A stretch of DNA of 64,000 bases from Asaia astilbis JCM 15831 (GTDB lineage: Bacteria > Pseudomonadota > Alphaproteobacteria > Acetobacterales > Acetobacteraceae), in contig NZ_BAJT01000007.1 of assembly GCF_000613845.1 (NCBI RefSeq), forward strand, positions 1-64,000, written 5' to 3'. The notes under the pieces were generated by a model. The model was not told the DNA's origin and did no database searches. It was given only the letters and a program-made list of their open reading frames with translations. This document shows, piece after piece, positions 51,973 to 61,868 of the stretch. The position numbers were made by a program, and so were the translations under genes. Position 1 is the stretch's first letter; each line of letters starts with the position of its first letter.

Positions 51973-53010
51973 ATGAGAGGCCAGCATGATGAAACCGAGC
52001 ATAGCATGACGCCCTGGCCGGTGCATGGTGGGCAGCTGAGCGAGCTGGCGCGCCTCTTCCCCGAAGCACTGACACCGTGGGTCGATCTGTCGACTGGTAT
52101 CAATCCTCATGCTTATCCGGTTCCGAGACTCGATGTGGCTCTTTTGAATCGACTGCCCGACCCTCTCGAAGAACAGGCCCTACGCTTTGCCGCAGCGGAA
52201 GCCTATGGCGTGTCACCAGACTATGTTCTGGCTGGCTCCGGCACGCAGATGCTCATTGGTCTATTACCTGTCTTCCTGTCGCGCTTCTTCACCCCCTCTT
52301 CCGTGCGTATTCTGGAACCTACCTATAGCGGCCATGATGCAGCCTGGCGCGAAGCCGGGTTTTCGATCCAGCATGTGCCGTTTGATGCGTCGCTCGCCTT
52401 GCCAGACAGCAACATGGTGAGTGTCGTCTGCTCTCCCAATAATCCGACAGGTCGCTGCATGAGTGTGGCGGAAATTGCCTCTCTGGCAGATTGCCATGCC
52501 CATGCAGGCGGGCTTCTCGTGGTCGATGAGGCTTTCATCGATTTCAGCCCTGAGACGGCAGCTTCGCTGCTCCCTCATCCGGGTCTGGTCATCTGCCGCT
52601 CTTTTGGAAAAGCCTATGGCCTGGCCGGGCTGAGGATCGGTTTTCTGCTTGCCTCTCACCCTGTTCTGCACGCCATGCGTGCCGCTATGGGTCCATGGTC
52701 GATTAGCACTCCTGGCTGTCATATTGGGCGTGAAGCCCTGTCCGATCACGTCTGGCGCACAAACATGGCCACAAGGCTGGAAAACGAAATGGCCGCGTTA
52801 CGCCGGATCGTGACGCGCGGCGGAATGGAGTTCGTCGGTGGTACGTCGCTTTTTAGCCTGTTTCGGTCACCTGATGCTCAAACCATCTGGGAAAATCTCG
52901 CCCGCGCAGGCCTTCTGGTACGCCGCTTCGACTGGGACGACACATTGCTCCGGTTTGGCTTGCCGTCAGATGAAGCGACTCTCAGGCGCTTGGCCAAAGT
53001 CTTTGGCTGA
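51973..53010 (+). CDS. cobC: Threonine-phosphate decarboxylase-like aminotransferase
   Basis: CobC (CobD of Salmonella) is a PLP enzyme that supplies aminopropanol phosphate. Seen: VDLSTGINPHAYP, GSGTQMLIGLLP, VCSPNNPTGR, VVDEAFIDFSP and the PLP lysine in ICRSFGKAYGLAGLRIG. The ATG at 51973 has GGAG a few bases upstream; one at 52006 (MTPWPVHGG) is a shorter option. It is divergent from cobD, with starts only nine bases apart. Confidence 0.92.
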   Translation: MRGQHDETEHSMTPWPVHGGQLSELARLFPEALTPWVDLSTGINPHAYPVPRLDVALLNRLPDPLEEQALRFAAAEAYGVSPDYVLAGSGTQMLIGLLPVFLSRFFTPSSVRILEPTYSGHDAAWREAGFSIQHVPFDASLALPDSNMVSVVCSPNNPTGRCMSVAEIASLADCHAHAGGLLVVDEAFIDFSPETAASLLPHPGLVICRSFGKAYGLAGLRIGFLLASHPVLHAMRAAMGPWSISTPGCHIGREALSDHVWRTNMATRLENEMAALRRIVTRGGMEFVGGTSLFSLFRSPDAQTIWENLARAGLLVRRFDWDDTLLRFGLPSDEATLRRLAKVFG

Positions 53011-53182
53011 AGGGCGCGGATTGAGGCGACTCCGAGGTTCGCCGCAGTCGGTATAGGTAAAACGTAACCGTAAGGAGGGCTCTGCAGGGCTGTCTCTTCC
53101 TATGTGAGCGTTGAGCGAGCAGGCTGGGCCTTGGTGATCTTCGATTGCTTCGCGAAGGGCGCCTCGGTATTCTCGAGCAATC

Positions 53183-54277
53183 ATGAGCATTTCATCTTCT
53201 TCTGACGTGGCTGGATCCGGCCGCGGCCTCGACCTACGCCCAATCGATCTCGGGGATGGCGTAGTGATCGAGACACCGGTGATTCTGGCGCCAATGTCGG
53301 GGGTCACAGATCTGCCTTTCCGCCAGTTGGCGCGTGATCTGGGCGCGGGACTGGTCGTGTCGGAGATGATCGCCTCCTGGGCGATGGTGCGTGAAAATGA
53401 AAACACCCTGCGCATGGCCCGAAGCGCGCAGAACGGTCCCAACTCGGTCCAGCTGGCAGGCTGTGATCCTGAGGCGATGGCGCAGGCAGCAAAGATCGCT
53501 GTCGACCAGGGCGCCAATCTGATCGATATCAATTTTGGCTGCCCGGTGAAGAAAGTGGCGGTTGGGCAGTCCGCAGGGTCTGCCCTCATGCGCGACGAGG
53601 TCAAAGCGGCAGCGCTGCTTGAAGCAACAGTCAAAGCGGTCTCTGTGCCTGTCACGCTCAAAATGCGCATGGGCTGGGATCATCAGTCTCTCAATGCTCC
53701 TGCCCTGGCCCGGATTGCCGAGGATGTCGGCATTCGTCTGGTGACAGTTCACGGGCGCACACGTCAGATGTTCTATAACGGAACGGCAGACTGGCATTTC
53801 GTTCGTACGGTCAAGGAGAGTGTGAAGCTCCCTGTCATCGTCAATGGGGATATCGTCTCGATCCAGAATGCGCGCGACGCGCTGGCGGCATCAGGGGCTG
53901 ATGGCGTCATGATCGGTCGTGGCTGTTATGGACGTCCATGGTTCCTTGCACAGGTGGCTCAGTCACTTCGATCCGGGGAAAATATGCCTGATCCTGATTT
54001 GGTGGCGGAAAAGGCAATCGTTCTGCGCCATTATGGCATGATGCTCGATCATTTCGGCGAGCGTCCCGGCCTGCGTCTCGCGCGCAAGCATGTCTCCTGG
54101 TACTCGCACGGGCTGCCTGGGTCGGCGGCGTTTCGTGCCAGCATCAACAAGATGGACAACGCACAGGACGTGATCGATCATCTCTCGTCGTTCTACGATC
54201 AGCAGATCGCCAATGGCGTGATCCGAGACCGGGAGAGCACGCATCAGCCAACCGATTTGGTGGAAGATGCAGCCTGA
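53183..54277 (+). CDS. dusB: tRNA-dihydrouridine synthase
   Basis: An FMN enzyme reducing uridine in tRNA. The 364-residue protein has [29 protein letters not shown], the catalytic Cys in [26 protein letters not shown] and VNGDI with [11 protein letters not shown]. In alphaproteobacteria it is often called NifR3 and precedes ntrBC, as here with a reduced ntrC-like gene. The 173 bases before it hold no gene that I can support. Confidence 0.95.
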   Translation: MSISSSSDVAGSGRGLDLRPIDLGDGVVIETPVILAPMSGVTDLPFRQLARDLGAGLVVSEMIASWAMVRENENTLRMARSAQNGPNSVQLAGCDPEAMAQAAKIAVDQGANLIDINFGCPVKKVAVGQSAGSALMRDEVKAAALLEATVKAVSVPVTLKMRMGWDHQSLNAPALARIAEDVGIRLVTVHGRTRQMFYNGTADWHFVRTVKESVKLPVIVNGDIVSIQNARDALAASGADGVMIGRGCYGRPWFLAQVAQSLRSGENMPDPDLVAEKAIVLRHYGMMLDHFGERPGLRLARKHVSWYSHGLPGSAAFRASINKMDNAQDVIDHLSSFYDQQIANGVIRDRESTHQPTDLVEDAA

Positions 54278-54351
54278 GTGATGACTGATATCCTGTTTCG
54301 CTCGACTCCGACTGATGACGGCTTGGTTTTCTCCAGTTCTTTCGTAAATTT

Positions 54352-55292
54352 GTGATCCAGGCGGAGAAAGGTCGGGACGGCACCTTAACCCCAGTCCGTT
54401 TCGGGTTCGATGGCCAGTCCGACGCGGTCAAGCGGCTGCGGGAGAGGCTCGAAGCGGCCCTGACAGATTTTGGACTGCATATGCTGACCGGCGAACCGGG
54501 AAGTGGGCGTACTCGTGCTGCGCGCTATCTCTGGATGTCGTCGGGGCGAGAGAAGCGTTTGGTGTCGGTTTTCGATCGGCAATCTTTCGATGAGGCGTTG
54601 AGAGAGGAGCAACGTCCTGCCTCCTTATCGATGAAATCGGTCTCGCCGAACCGGCTTTTCAGGCGGCTTTGCTGGAAATGCTGCAAGCCCGAAAAGCGAG
54701 CGAGCGTCCGGCTGTGATCTGCACCAGCTCCTGGACGTCAGCGCGCCTTGTTCAGGACCGTCGACTTAGCGAGGGGCTGGGTTCGCTTCTGGCACCCCAC
54801 AATCTCCCGATCCCGCCCGCGCGTGACAGACAGGCGGATTTGAAGACGCTCTGCGCGCTATGGGAGAGGCAGTTCGAGACGGGCACGAGTCTGCATGATG
54901 ACTGCGCATCCTGGCTGATGAAGCAGGAGTGGCCGGGCAATTTTCGGCAGATTCGACAACTGCTCCATTGCGCAGTCGAGCGGGCTCAGGGCGGACGCTT
55001 GACGGCCGCCCATCTCTCCGAATCTCATCGGGTCGATACGACGGCTGACGCCGCGTCATTTCAGGGCTTGCTGGCGCGGTATCTCCCCTCCATGCTCGAC
55101 CTTGAAACAGATATTCAGGGCACGCTTTATGCGCGTGTGCTGGCCGAAGTTGAGCGTCCGCTTTTCAGACTGGTGCTCAAGGCGACCGAGGGCAATCAGA
55201 TCAGGGCAGCCGCTCTGCTTGGCATCAACCGGAACACGCTGCGAAAACGATTGCAGCTGCTTGGCATCGAAGTGGGTCGTTCCCGATCATGA
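54352..55292 (+). CDS. Receiver-less, degenerate NtrC-like regulator (frame break)
   Basis: A protein of about 314 residues with an AAA+ remnant and a Fis-type DNA-binding tail. The nucleotide loop reads TGEPGSGRTRAA, so the usual Lys of Walker A is Arg; after one base is added at 54623-54624 the Walker B region reads LIDEIGLAEPAF. No receiver domain and no GAFTGA motif are present, so it should not activate sigma-54 RNA polymerase as NtrC does. The Fis helix-turn-helix (IRAAALLGINRNTLRKRLQL) is intact. A start at 54281 (MTDILFRSTPTDDG) with another missing base is possible. It overlaps ntrY by four bases and follows dusB. Confidence 0.7.
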
Positions 55293-57700
55293 CAGACAAG
55301 GATGTGTCGCCCTGGATTGTGTCTCAGGAAGTGCCCGATGATGGCCATGGTGCAGCTGAGCTGAAAAATTCTTCGGTGTTCAGGCGAGTGGTCCAACATG
55401 TCAGTCGGCTGAAAACGGCCATGGTGCTGGCCTGTGCGGCATTGGTTCTGCTGATCACCACATTCGTTGTGCTCGCGCGTGGGCTGTCCTTTGCCTACCG
55501 CCCCCAGATCGAGGCGTTCGTATTTCTTCTGGATTTCGTCGTGCTGCTCCTTCTGGGTACAGCCGTCATCATCCGGATGGGGCGTATGCTGGCGGAGAGG
55601 CGGACAGGGCTGGCGGGCGCAAGGCTCCATGTCAGACTAATCACGCTGTTCGGCGTGGTGGCTGTTGCTCCGACTGTGGTGATCGGCGGACTTGCAGCCC
55701 TTTTCTTCCATTTCGGAATTCAGATCTGGTTTTCGAACCGGGTCAATACGGCGCTGTCAGAGGCGCGTGACGTCGCTGCGGGCTACCTGCAGGAACATAA
55801 CGACAATATCCGCACCGAGGCGTTTGCTCTCGCCAATATCATCATTACGGCCAGTAATGACGAGATGTATCGTCACGGTGTCGATCTGATGCGCGATCCG
55901 GGTCAGCTCGGCATGATGCTCGATGTCGAGGCGACAGAGCGTGGGCTGAACGAGGCAGTCGTCTTCGATTCGTACACCAACAAGGTTGTCGCGTCAGGCG
56001 GTCTTGCCGCGTTGCAGGGCAAGCAGCTCGCTTTGCCGCCCAAGGATGCCACGACGCTGGCGCGTACCAATGATGTGGCCATTCTCGACAGCCCGGATGA
56101 GAAAACAGTACGGGCCGTTGTCAGTCTCGGACCGACGGCCGGGCTGATGCTGGTCATCACGCGTCCGGTCGATGCGAAGATCCTCGAGCACATGCATCAC
56201 ACCGACGCCGTGGTGTCGGAATACAAGCGCCTCAACGCGCATCGTTCGGCCATCCAGATCAGTTTCGTCCTGATCTTCGCCATGCTCGGCCTGCTCGTTT
56301 TGAGTATTGGCATGCTGACGGGGCTGGTTCTGGCCAAGCAGATCACCCAGCCTCTGGGATTGCTGATTCTTGCCGCGCGTAGGATCAGCGAGGGCGATCT
56401 CAGTGTGCGCGTTCCTGAGGCGCCCGTCAGGGATCCGCGACGGGACGATGAGGTCGGGACGCTTTCTCGCGCGTTCAACCGCATGACCAATCAGCTTTCC
56501 ACGCAGCGCACCGAGCTCATGATTGCTTACGAGCAGATCGATGAACGACGCCGCTTCACGGAAACCGTGCTTTCCGGTGTCTCGGCCGGGGTGATCGGGC
56601 TTGATGCGGGTCAGACGATTGAGCTGCCCAACCGGGCGGCCTCGCGTCTGTTGCAACGTGATCTCGATCTCTGCATCGGGCAGCCCCTGCGAGAGATTGT
56701 TCCGGAATTTGCGACGATGCTCGATCAGGCGCGACTGGAGCCGGGTCAGGCGCATACGGCGGAAATCCAGATCGATACGTTAGAAAAAACGACTGTTCTG
56801 GGCGACGGGCCGAGCGTCGGCAGCTCCGGGCGGACGTTGCTCGTGCGCGTGGTCGGTGAGCAAAGTGGCGAGGGATCGACGGGCTACGTGGTGACGTTTG
56901 ACGACATCACGGCGTTGCTGGCGGCCCAGAGAAAAGCGGCCTGGGCGGATGTTGCCCGCCGTATTGCCCATGAGATCAAGAATCCACTGACCCCCATCCA
57001 GCTTTCTGCCGAGCGGCTGAAGCGGCGTTTCCTGCGTGAGATTAGCTCCGACCCTGACACGTTCGGGCAGTGTGTCGATACGATCGTGCGTCATGTCGGG
57101 GACATTGGACGCATGGTCGACGAATTTTCATCCTTTGCCCGGATGCCGCAGCCTGTGCTCAGGGAGGAAGATCTGGTGCGTCTGGTGCGCGAGGCGCTGG
57201 TGCTTCAGCGGAACGCGCATCCGGAGATCGTGTACGATACGGGGTCCTTGCCGCCTCAGGGGCCTATCGTCCGGTGCGATCGCCGTCTCGTCGGTCAGGC
57301 GCTCACCAATCTGCTGCAAAATGCTGCTGACGCGATTGCCATGGTCGTACAATCACAGGAGACTATGTCCGAAAGCATCGAAGACGGGGCGGAGATGCGT
57401 GATAGCAAGGGGCACATCAAGGTGACGCTTGTCGTCAACGGAGCCGAGGCGGCGGTTCAGGTCGCTGATGATGGTGTCGGTTTGCCTTCTGTTGACCGGC
57501 ACCGCTTGACGGAACCGTATATCACGCACAAACCGAAAGGGACGGGTCTCGGTCTCGCGATCGTCAAGAAGATCATGGAGGATCACGCAGGTGGCATCAG
57601 GCTGGAGGACCGACCGGATGGACGGGGCACCGTCTCGACGCTCACCCTGCCAGTACGTGATCCGGCCGTGGAGCCAGGTGATGCGGGCAAGGAGCAATGA
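55289..57700 (+). CDS. ntrY: NtrY sensor histidine kinase
   Basis: A membrane kinase of 803 residues that senses nitrogen or redox status and phosphorylates NtrX. Seen: transmembrane helices near residues 45-65, 75-95, 115-140 and 325-350, a HAMP linker (TQPLGLLILAARRISEGDL), a PAS-like segment, the H-box VARRIAHEIKNPLTPIQLSAERLK with His561, NLLQNAADAI, VADDGVGLP and GTGLGLAIVKK. The start overlaps the NtrC-like stop. ntrX follows after 20 bases. Confidence 0.94.
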   Translation: MTDKDVSPWIVSQEVPDDGHGAAELKNSSVFRRVVQHVSRLKTAMVLACAALVLLITTFVVLARGLSFAYRPQIEAFVFLLDFVVLLLLGTAVIIRMGRMLAERRTGLAGARLHVRLITLFGVVAVAPTVVIGGLAALFFHFGIQIWFSNRVNTALSEARDVAAGYLQEHNDNIRTEAFALANIIITASNDEMYRHGVDLMRDPGQLGMMLDVEATERGLNEAVVFDSYTNKVVASGGLAALQGKQLALPPKDATTLARTNDVAILDSPDEKTVRAVVSLGPTAGLMLVITRPVDAKILEHMHHTDAVVSEYKRLNAHRSAIQISFVLIFAMLGLLVLSIGMLTGLVLAKQITQPLGLLILAARRISEGDLSVRVPEAPVRDPRRDDEVGTLSRAFNRMTNQLSTQRTELMIAYEQIDERRRFTETVLSGVSAGVIGLDAGQTIELPNRAASRLLQRDLDLCIGQPLREIVPEFATMLDQARLEPGQAHTAEIQIDTLEKTTVLGDGPSVGSSGRTLLVRVVGEQSGEGSTGYVVTFDDITALLAAQRKAAWADVARRIAHEIKNPLTPIQLSAERLKRRFLREISSDPDTFGQCVDTIVRHVGDIGRMVDEFSSFARMPQPVLREEDLVRLVREALVLQRNAHPEIVYDTGSLPPQGPIVRCDRRLVGQALTNLLQNAADAIAMVVQSQETMSESIEDGAEMRDSKGHIKVTLVVNGAEAAVQVADDGVGLPSVDRHRLTEPYITHKPKGTGLGLAIVKKIMEDHAGGIRLEDRPDGRGTVSTLTLPVRDPAVEPGDAGKEQ

Positions 57701-57720
57701 ACGGTTGATGAGAGATTCGC

Positions 57721-59104
57721 ATGGAGCATGAAATCCTGATCGTCGATGACGAGCCGGATATCCGGCTTCTCATCGAGGGCCTCCTTCGCGATGAAGGCTA
57801 TGAAACGCGCGTTGCGGCGAATTCGGATCAGGCTCTTGCCGCGTTCCGGGCGCGTCGCCCGTCGCTGATCATCCTCGATATCTGGCTTCAGGCTCGCGCC
57901 TCGACGGGATCGATCTGCTCAAGACCATTAAGGCTGAAGAGCCCGGTCTGCCTGTTGTGATGATCTCGGGTCATGGCACGATCGAGACGCTGTCTCCAGC
58001 CTTCAGCACGGCGCCTACGATTTCATTGAAAAGCCGTTTCAGACCGACCGCCTGATTCTGGTCGCCCAGCGCGCGATCGAGGCGGCGCGTCTTGAGCGTG
58101 AAAATGCCGAGCTGCGTCTGCGATCAGGCAATGAAACGCTGCTCTTCGGTGAAGGGCCTGGGATCAGTGCCGTGCGGGGGCAGATCGAGCGTGTAGCCCC
58201 CACCAACTCGCGCGTGCTCATCACAGGTCCGGCCGGTTCGGGTAAAGAGATTGCAGCGCGCATGGTTCATGCACGCTCGCGTCGCGGTGCAGGGCCGTTC
58301 ATCGCGCTGAACTGCGCGACTCTGGCACCGAATCGTTTCGAAGAAGAGCTCTTCGGTATCGAGGGGCTCTCCGAAGGGGCGATGCGGCGCACCGGTGTGC
58401 TGGAACGTGCGCATAAAGGCACTCTCCTGCTCGATGAAGTGGCCGATATGCCGCTGGAAACGCAGGGCAAGATCGTACGGGCCTTGCAGGACCAGACCTT
58501 CGAACGTCTGGGGGGGGCAACGCGCGTCAAGGTCGATGTACGTGTCATTGCCACGACCAACCGGGACTTGCAGGGTGAAATCTCCCTCGGACGATTCCGC
58601 GAAGATCTTTATTACCGTCTGGCTGTCGTTCCGCTGCGTCTTCCCTCGCTGCGTGAACGCCGCGAAGACATTCCGGCTCTGGCGCAGCACTTCCTGCGTC
58701 GTTATGCGGAAAATGCCGGTCTCGCCCCACGTGAACTTTCAGTGGATGCTCTGGCAGCCCTGCAATCCTATGAGTGGCCGGGCAATATCAGAGAATTGCG
58801 GAATCTGATGGAACGCCTGCTGATCATGGTGCCCAATGGTCAGGACCTCATTCGGGCCGATATGCTGCCCAACACGGTCAGCCAGGGGGCGCCGTCAATG
58901 ACACGGCTCGACGCCGGGGCGGATGTCATGGCGTTGCCGTTGCGTGAGGCGCGCGATCTGTTCGAGACACAATATCTGCAGGTTCAGCTTCTGCGTTTCG
59001 GGGGCAATATCAGTCGCACGGCCAATTTTGTCGGCATGGAGCGCTCTGCATTGCATCGCAAGCTGAAGCAGCTCGGCGTGACTCCCGAAGACAGGACCCT
59101 GTGA
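57721..59104 (+). CDS. ntrX: NtrX response regulator (two frame breaks)
   Basis: The partner of NtrY, about 461 residues after repair. The receiver has DDEPD at 9-13 and phospho-acceptor Asp53 (IILDIW). One base added at 57891-57892 gives GSRLDGIDLLKTIKAEE and one at 57989 gives ETAVSSLQHGAYDFIEKPF. The AAA+ domain has Walker A GPAGSGKEIAA and Walker B GTLLLDEVADMP but no GAFTGA loop (the site reads IEGLSEGAMRRTG), as is usual in alphaproteobacterial NtrX. The C-terminal Fis helix-turn-helix is NISRTANFVGMERSALHRKL. Confidence 0.92.
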
Positions 59105-59227
59105 GTCTGGAAACCGGATTTCAATGAAGGTAAGGTAGAGTCACTGAGGTCACGGTGCCGTGGGTGGCGTTGACCTTTGGCCCGGTCCCGAGGGCCCGTT
59201 CAAACACCGGAAAAAAGAAGAGCAACA

Positions 59228-59527
59228 TTGGCCAGAGCTAATCCAGATCCGACCTCCACCCCGTCTGCGACCCCCTATTCCGACTTCGACACAGGTGAGA
59301 CCGTGCAGGAACTCTTTTTGCAGCATCTTCAGCAAAACGGCCTGCCCGTGACCGTGTTTCTGGTCAATGGCGTGAAGCTTCAGGGTGTCATCCCGCGCTT
59401 CGATCACGAAACCATCATCCTGCGTCGCGATGGTCATACCCAACTTGTTTACAAACATGCCGTTAGCACAATCATGCCTGTCGCCCCTCTGGCGGTCTTC
59501 GCGCAGGACAGCGACAGCGATCTGTAA
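59228..59527 (+). CDS. hfq: RNA-binding protein Hfq
   Basis: An Sm-like RNA chaperone of 99 residues. The Sm core VTVFLVNGVKLQGVIPRFD and LLRRDGHTQLVYKHAVSTIMP equivalents (IILRRDGHTQLVYKHA) are intact. A TTG at 59228 is chosen as the start since AAGAAGAG precedes it; it gives an N-terminal extension of about 18 residues over the core. It follows ntrX and precedes hflX, a conserved order. Confidence 0.93.
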   Translation: MARANPDPTSTPSATPYSDFDTGETVQELFLQHLQQNGLPVTVFLVNGVKLQGVIPRFDHETIILRRDGHTQLVYKHAVSTIMPVAPLAVFAQDSDSDL

Positions 59528-59548
59528 CGGCAGGAGTATTTTTAGAAC

Positions 59549-60859
59549 GTGTCAGTAACGACCAGTACGACGCCTCCCGCAACGCGCGCTGCGGTTATTC
59601 TTCCCTGGGAGCGCCCGACACCCAATGACGAGTTTCGTGCAGCGGAAGCCCGTCTGGAGGAAGCCATCGGGCTTGCGGCTTCCATTGGCCTTGTCGTGGT
59701 CCGGCAGGCCGTGCTTGCCATCAGGGCGGTGCGCCCGGCAACCCTCTTCGGCAAGGGGCAGGTCGAGCAGCTTGCCGAACTCGTTGAAGAAAATGACGTC
59801 AAGGTCGTGGTTGTCGATGCCCGGCTCTCGCCAGGTCAGCAGCGCAATCTTGAAAAAGCCCTGAACTGCAAGGTTCTCGATCGTACCGGATTGATTCTCG
59901 ATATCTTCGGAGCGCGTGCCGCGACTCGTGAAGGTGTTCTCCAGGTCGAGCTCGCTCATCTGGAATATCAGCGGTCGCGCCTTGTACGCCTCTGGACCCA
60001 TCTTGAGCGTCAGCGCGGTGGGTTCGGCTTTCTGGGCGGCCCGGGTGAAACCCAGATCGAGGCTGACCGTCGCATGATCGGGGAGCGTCTGGTCAAGCTG
60101 CGCAAGGAGCTCGATCAGGTGCGTCGAACACGCGGATTGCATCGTTCGGCTCGCAAGAAGGTGCCTTTTCCGGTGGTGGCCCTCGTGGGCTATACCAATG
60201 CGGGCAAATCGACGCTTTTCAACGCGCTGACGGGCTCAGCCGTGCATGCCCAGGACCAGCTTTTTGCGACGCTGGATCCGACGATGCGCGGGTTGCGACT
60301 CCCGTCCGGCCGGCGTGTCATCCTCTCCGATACTGTCGGATTCATCAGCGAACTGCCGACGGAGCTCATTGCGGCCTTTCGGGCAACGCTTGAAGAAGTG
60401 GCTGAGGCAGACATCATTTTGCATGTGCGCGACGTGGCACATCCTGACAGTGCGGCGCAGCGTGCTGACGTCATCAATGTGCTCGACGGCATGGTGCGTG
60501 ACGAAATGCTCGATAGCGACTGGCCCAAGCGCACGATCGAAGTGATGAACAAGGCCGATCTCATGGGGGGGATCGAAGCCGTGCCGCGCCATCCGGGATG
60601 CGTTGCGATTTCGGCGATTACGGGCGAAGGGCTGCCCAATCTCTACTCCATGCTCGATCAGCATATGACTGCGGCGATGAGTTTGACGCGTGTCAGCCTC
60701 GACATCAGCAACGGGGCTGCATTGGCCTGGCTCTACGAGCACGGCGAAGTTCTTGAGCGTCTCGATCAGGAGACAGAAATCACGCTCGATGTCAGGCTGT
60801 TCGATCAGGATCGGTCACGCTTTGGTCAGCTTTATCCGGATTGCCTTGTATCCGCCTGA
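59549..60859 (+). CDS. hflX: GTPase HflX
   Basis: A ribosome-associated GTPase of 436 residues. The N-terminal HflX domain (FGKGQVEQLAELVEENDVKVV, LSPGQQRNLEKAL, TREGVLQVELAHLEYQRSRL) leads into GGPGETQIEADRR and the G domain with P-loop VGYTNAGKSTLFNALTGS, DTVGFI and NKADLM. HflX splits or rescues stalled ribosomes under stress. The GTG at 59549 follows ggcagga. It lies 21 bases after hfq. Confidence 0.94.
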   Translation: MSVTTSTTPPATRAAVILPWERPTPNDEFRAAEARLEEAIGLAASIGLVVVRQAVLAIRAVRPATLFGKGQVEQLAELVEENDVKVVVVDARLSPGQQRNLEKALNCKVLDRTGLILDIFGARAATREGVLQVELAHLEYQRSRLVRLWTHLERQRGGFGFLGGPGETQIEADRRMIGERLVKLRKELDQVRRTRGLHRSARKKVPFPVVALVGYTNAGKSTLFNALTGSAVHAQDQLFATLDPTMRGLRLPSGRRVILSDTVGFISELPTELIAAFRATLEEVAEADIILHVRDVAHPDSAAQRADVINVLDGMVRDEMLDSDWPKRTIEVMNKADLMGGIEAVPRHPGCVAISAITGEGLPNLYSMLDQHMTAAMSLTRVSLDISNGAALAWLYEHGEVLERLDQETEITLDVRLFDQDRSRFGQLYPDCLVSA

Positions 60860-60918
60860 AATCACCTCGATATTGGCCTGAATGAGAGACAAAGCAGCTC
60901 TTTGGAAGGTGAGACGCG

Positions 60919-61788
60919 GTGAAGGCTGAAGATATCGTCATGGCGGAGCGGCCTTCGGTCGTTACCCGTGGCCTGCTGGACGATCTGTCTGCGATCGTCC
61001 GTGAGGCTGCCTCGACAATCATCATGCCTCGTTTCGGTCGCCTCGCTGAGGGAGAGATCCGTACCAAGAGTTCGGCAACCGATCTGGTTACTGTGGCTGA
61101 TCTCCTGACTGAGGAATATCTCTCTGAGAAATTCAAACGGTTATTGCCGCAAGCACTGCTTATCGGTGAAGAACAGTGCTGCGCCCGACCGGACCTCGCG
61201 CGTCAGGCGGCTGAGGCTGGTCTTTCCATCACGATCGATCCGATAGACGGCACAGCGAACTACGCTGCGGGCCTCCCGCTTTTCGGGGTCATGGTCGCTG
61301 TTCTGGAAAAGGGCATTCCTCTGGCAAGCGTTATCTTCGACCCTGTCACGCAGTCGTCGGCGATGGCTCTGAAAGGCGAGGGCGCCTGGATGGAAGACAG
61401 GACAGGGTGTGCGACGCCTCTTCGTGTTGCAGCGCCCTTCCAGAGGATCGATCAGATAACAGGGAAAATTGCCTGGAGGACGCTTCCCTTCAGCGATACG
61501 GCGCGGGCTGATCAGACATTGCGGGCAATGGATGGACTTTGGGATTTTCGCTGTGCGGCCCATGAGTATCGTCATGTCGCAGCGGGGCATGGTCATGTAC
61601 TGGCCTATAGCCGGACCTGCCCCTGGGATCATTGCCCGGGCTGGCTTCTGCTCCATGAAGCCGGCGGATATGGCGCAAGATTCAACGGCGCTGCCTACCA
61701 TGAAGCAATCCCTGGACGAGGCTTGCTTTATGCTCCTGACAAGCACTCCTGGCATCAGGTTCACGAGGCCCTCACACTCCCCGTGTGA
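60919..61788 (+). CDS. Inositol-monophosphatase-family phosphatase
   Basis: A Mg-dependent phosphatase of 289 residues. Metal-site motifs are visible: DLVTVAD, IGEE, the core IDPIDGTANYAAGLPLFGV, and PWDHCPGWLLLHEAGG near the C-terminus. Substrates of relatives include inositol phosphate, histidinol phosphate, fructose-1,6-bisphosphate and PAP, so no precise name is given. The GTG at 60919 has ggaaggtgag upstream. It is 60 bases after hflX. Confidence 0.88.
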   Translation: MKAEDIVMAERPSVVTRGLLDDLSAIVREAASTIIMPRFGRLAEGEIRTKSSATDLVTVADLLTEEYLSEKFKRLLPQALLIGEEQCCARPDLARQAAEAGLSITIDPIDGTANYAAGLPLFGVMVAVLEKGIPLASVIFDPVTQSSAMALKGEGAWMEDRTGCATPLRVAAPFQRIDQITGKIAWRTLPFSDTARADQTLRAMDGLWDFRCAAHEYRHVAAGHGHVLAYSRTCPWDHCPGWLLLHEAGGYGARFNGAAYHEAIPGRGLLYAPDKHSWHQVHEALTLPV

Positions 61789-61868
61789 AATTCATCTCAA
61801 GTATTTGTGTTATTCGAAACCTCGTTTGTTGTCCGACGTTTTTGTCTCGAGAACAAAGGAGAGGTTTC

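Noticed and set aside
55994-56755. A 253-codon minus-strand frame opposite ntrY
   Set aside because: Antisense shadow of a well-supported kinase gene.
57721-59104. Loss of the GAFTGA motif in ntrX as a novelty
   Set aside because: Alphaproteobacterial NtrX proteins are known to lack or alter this motif, so it is expected.
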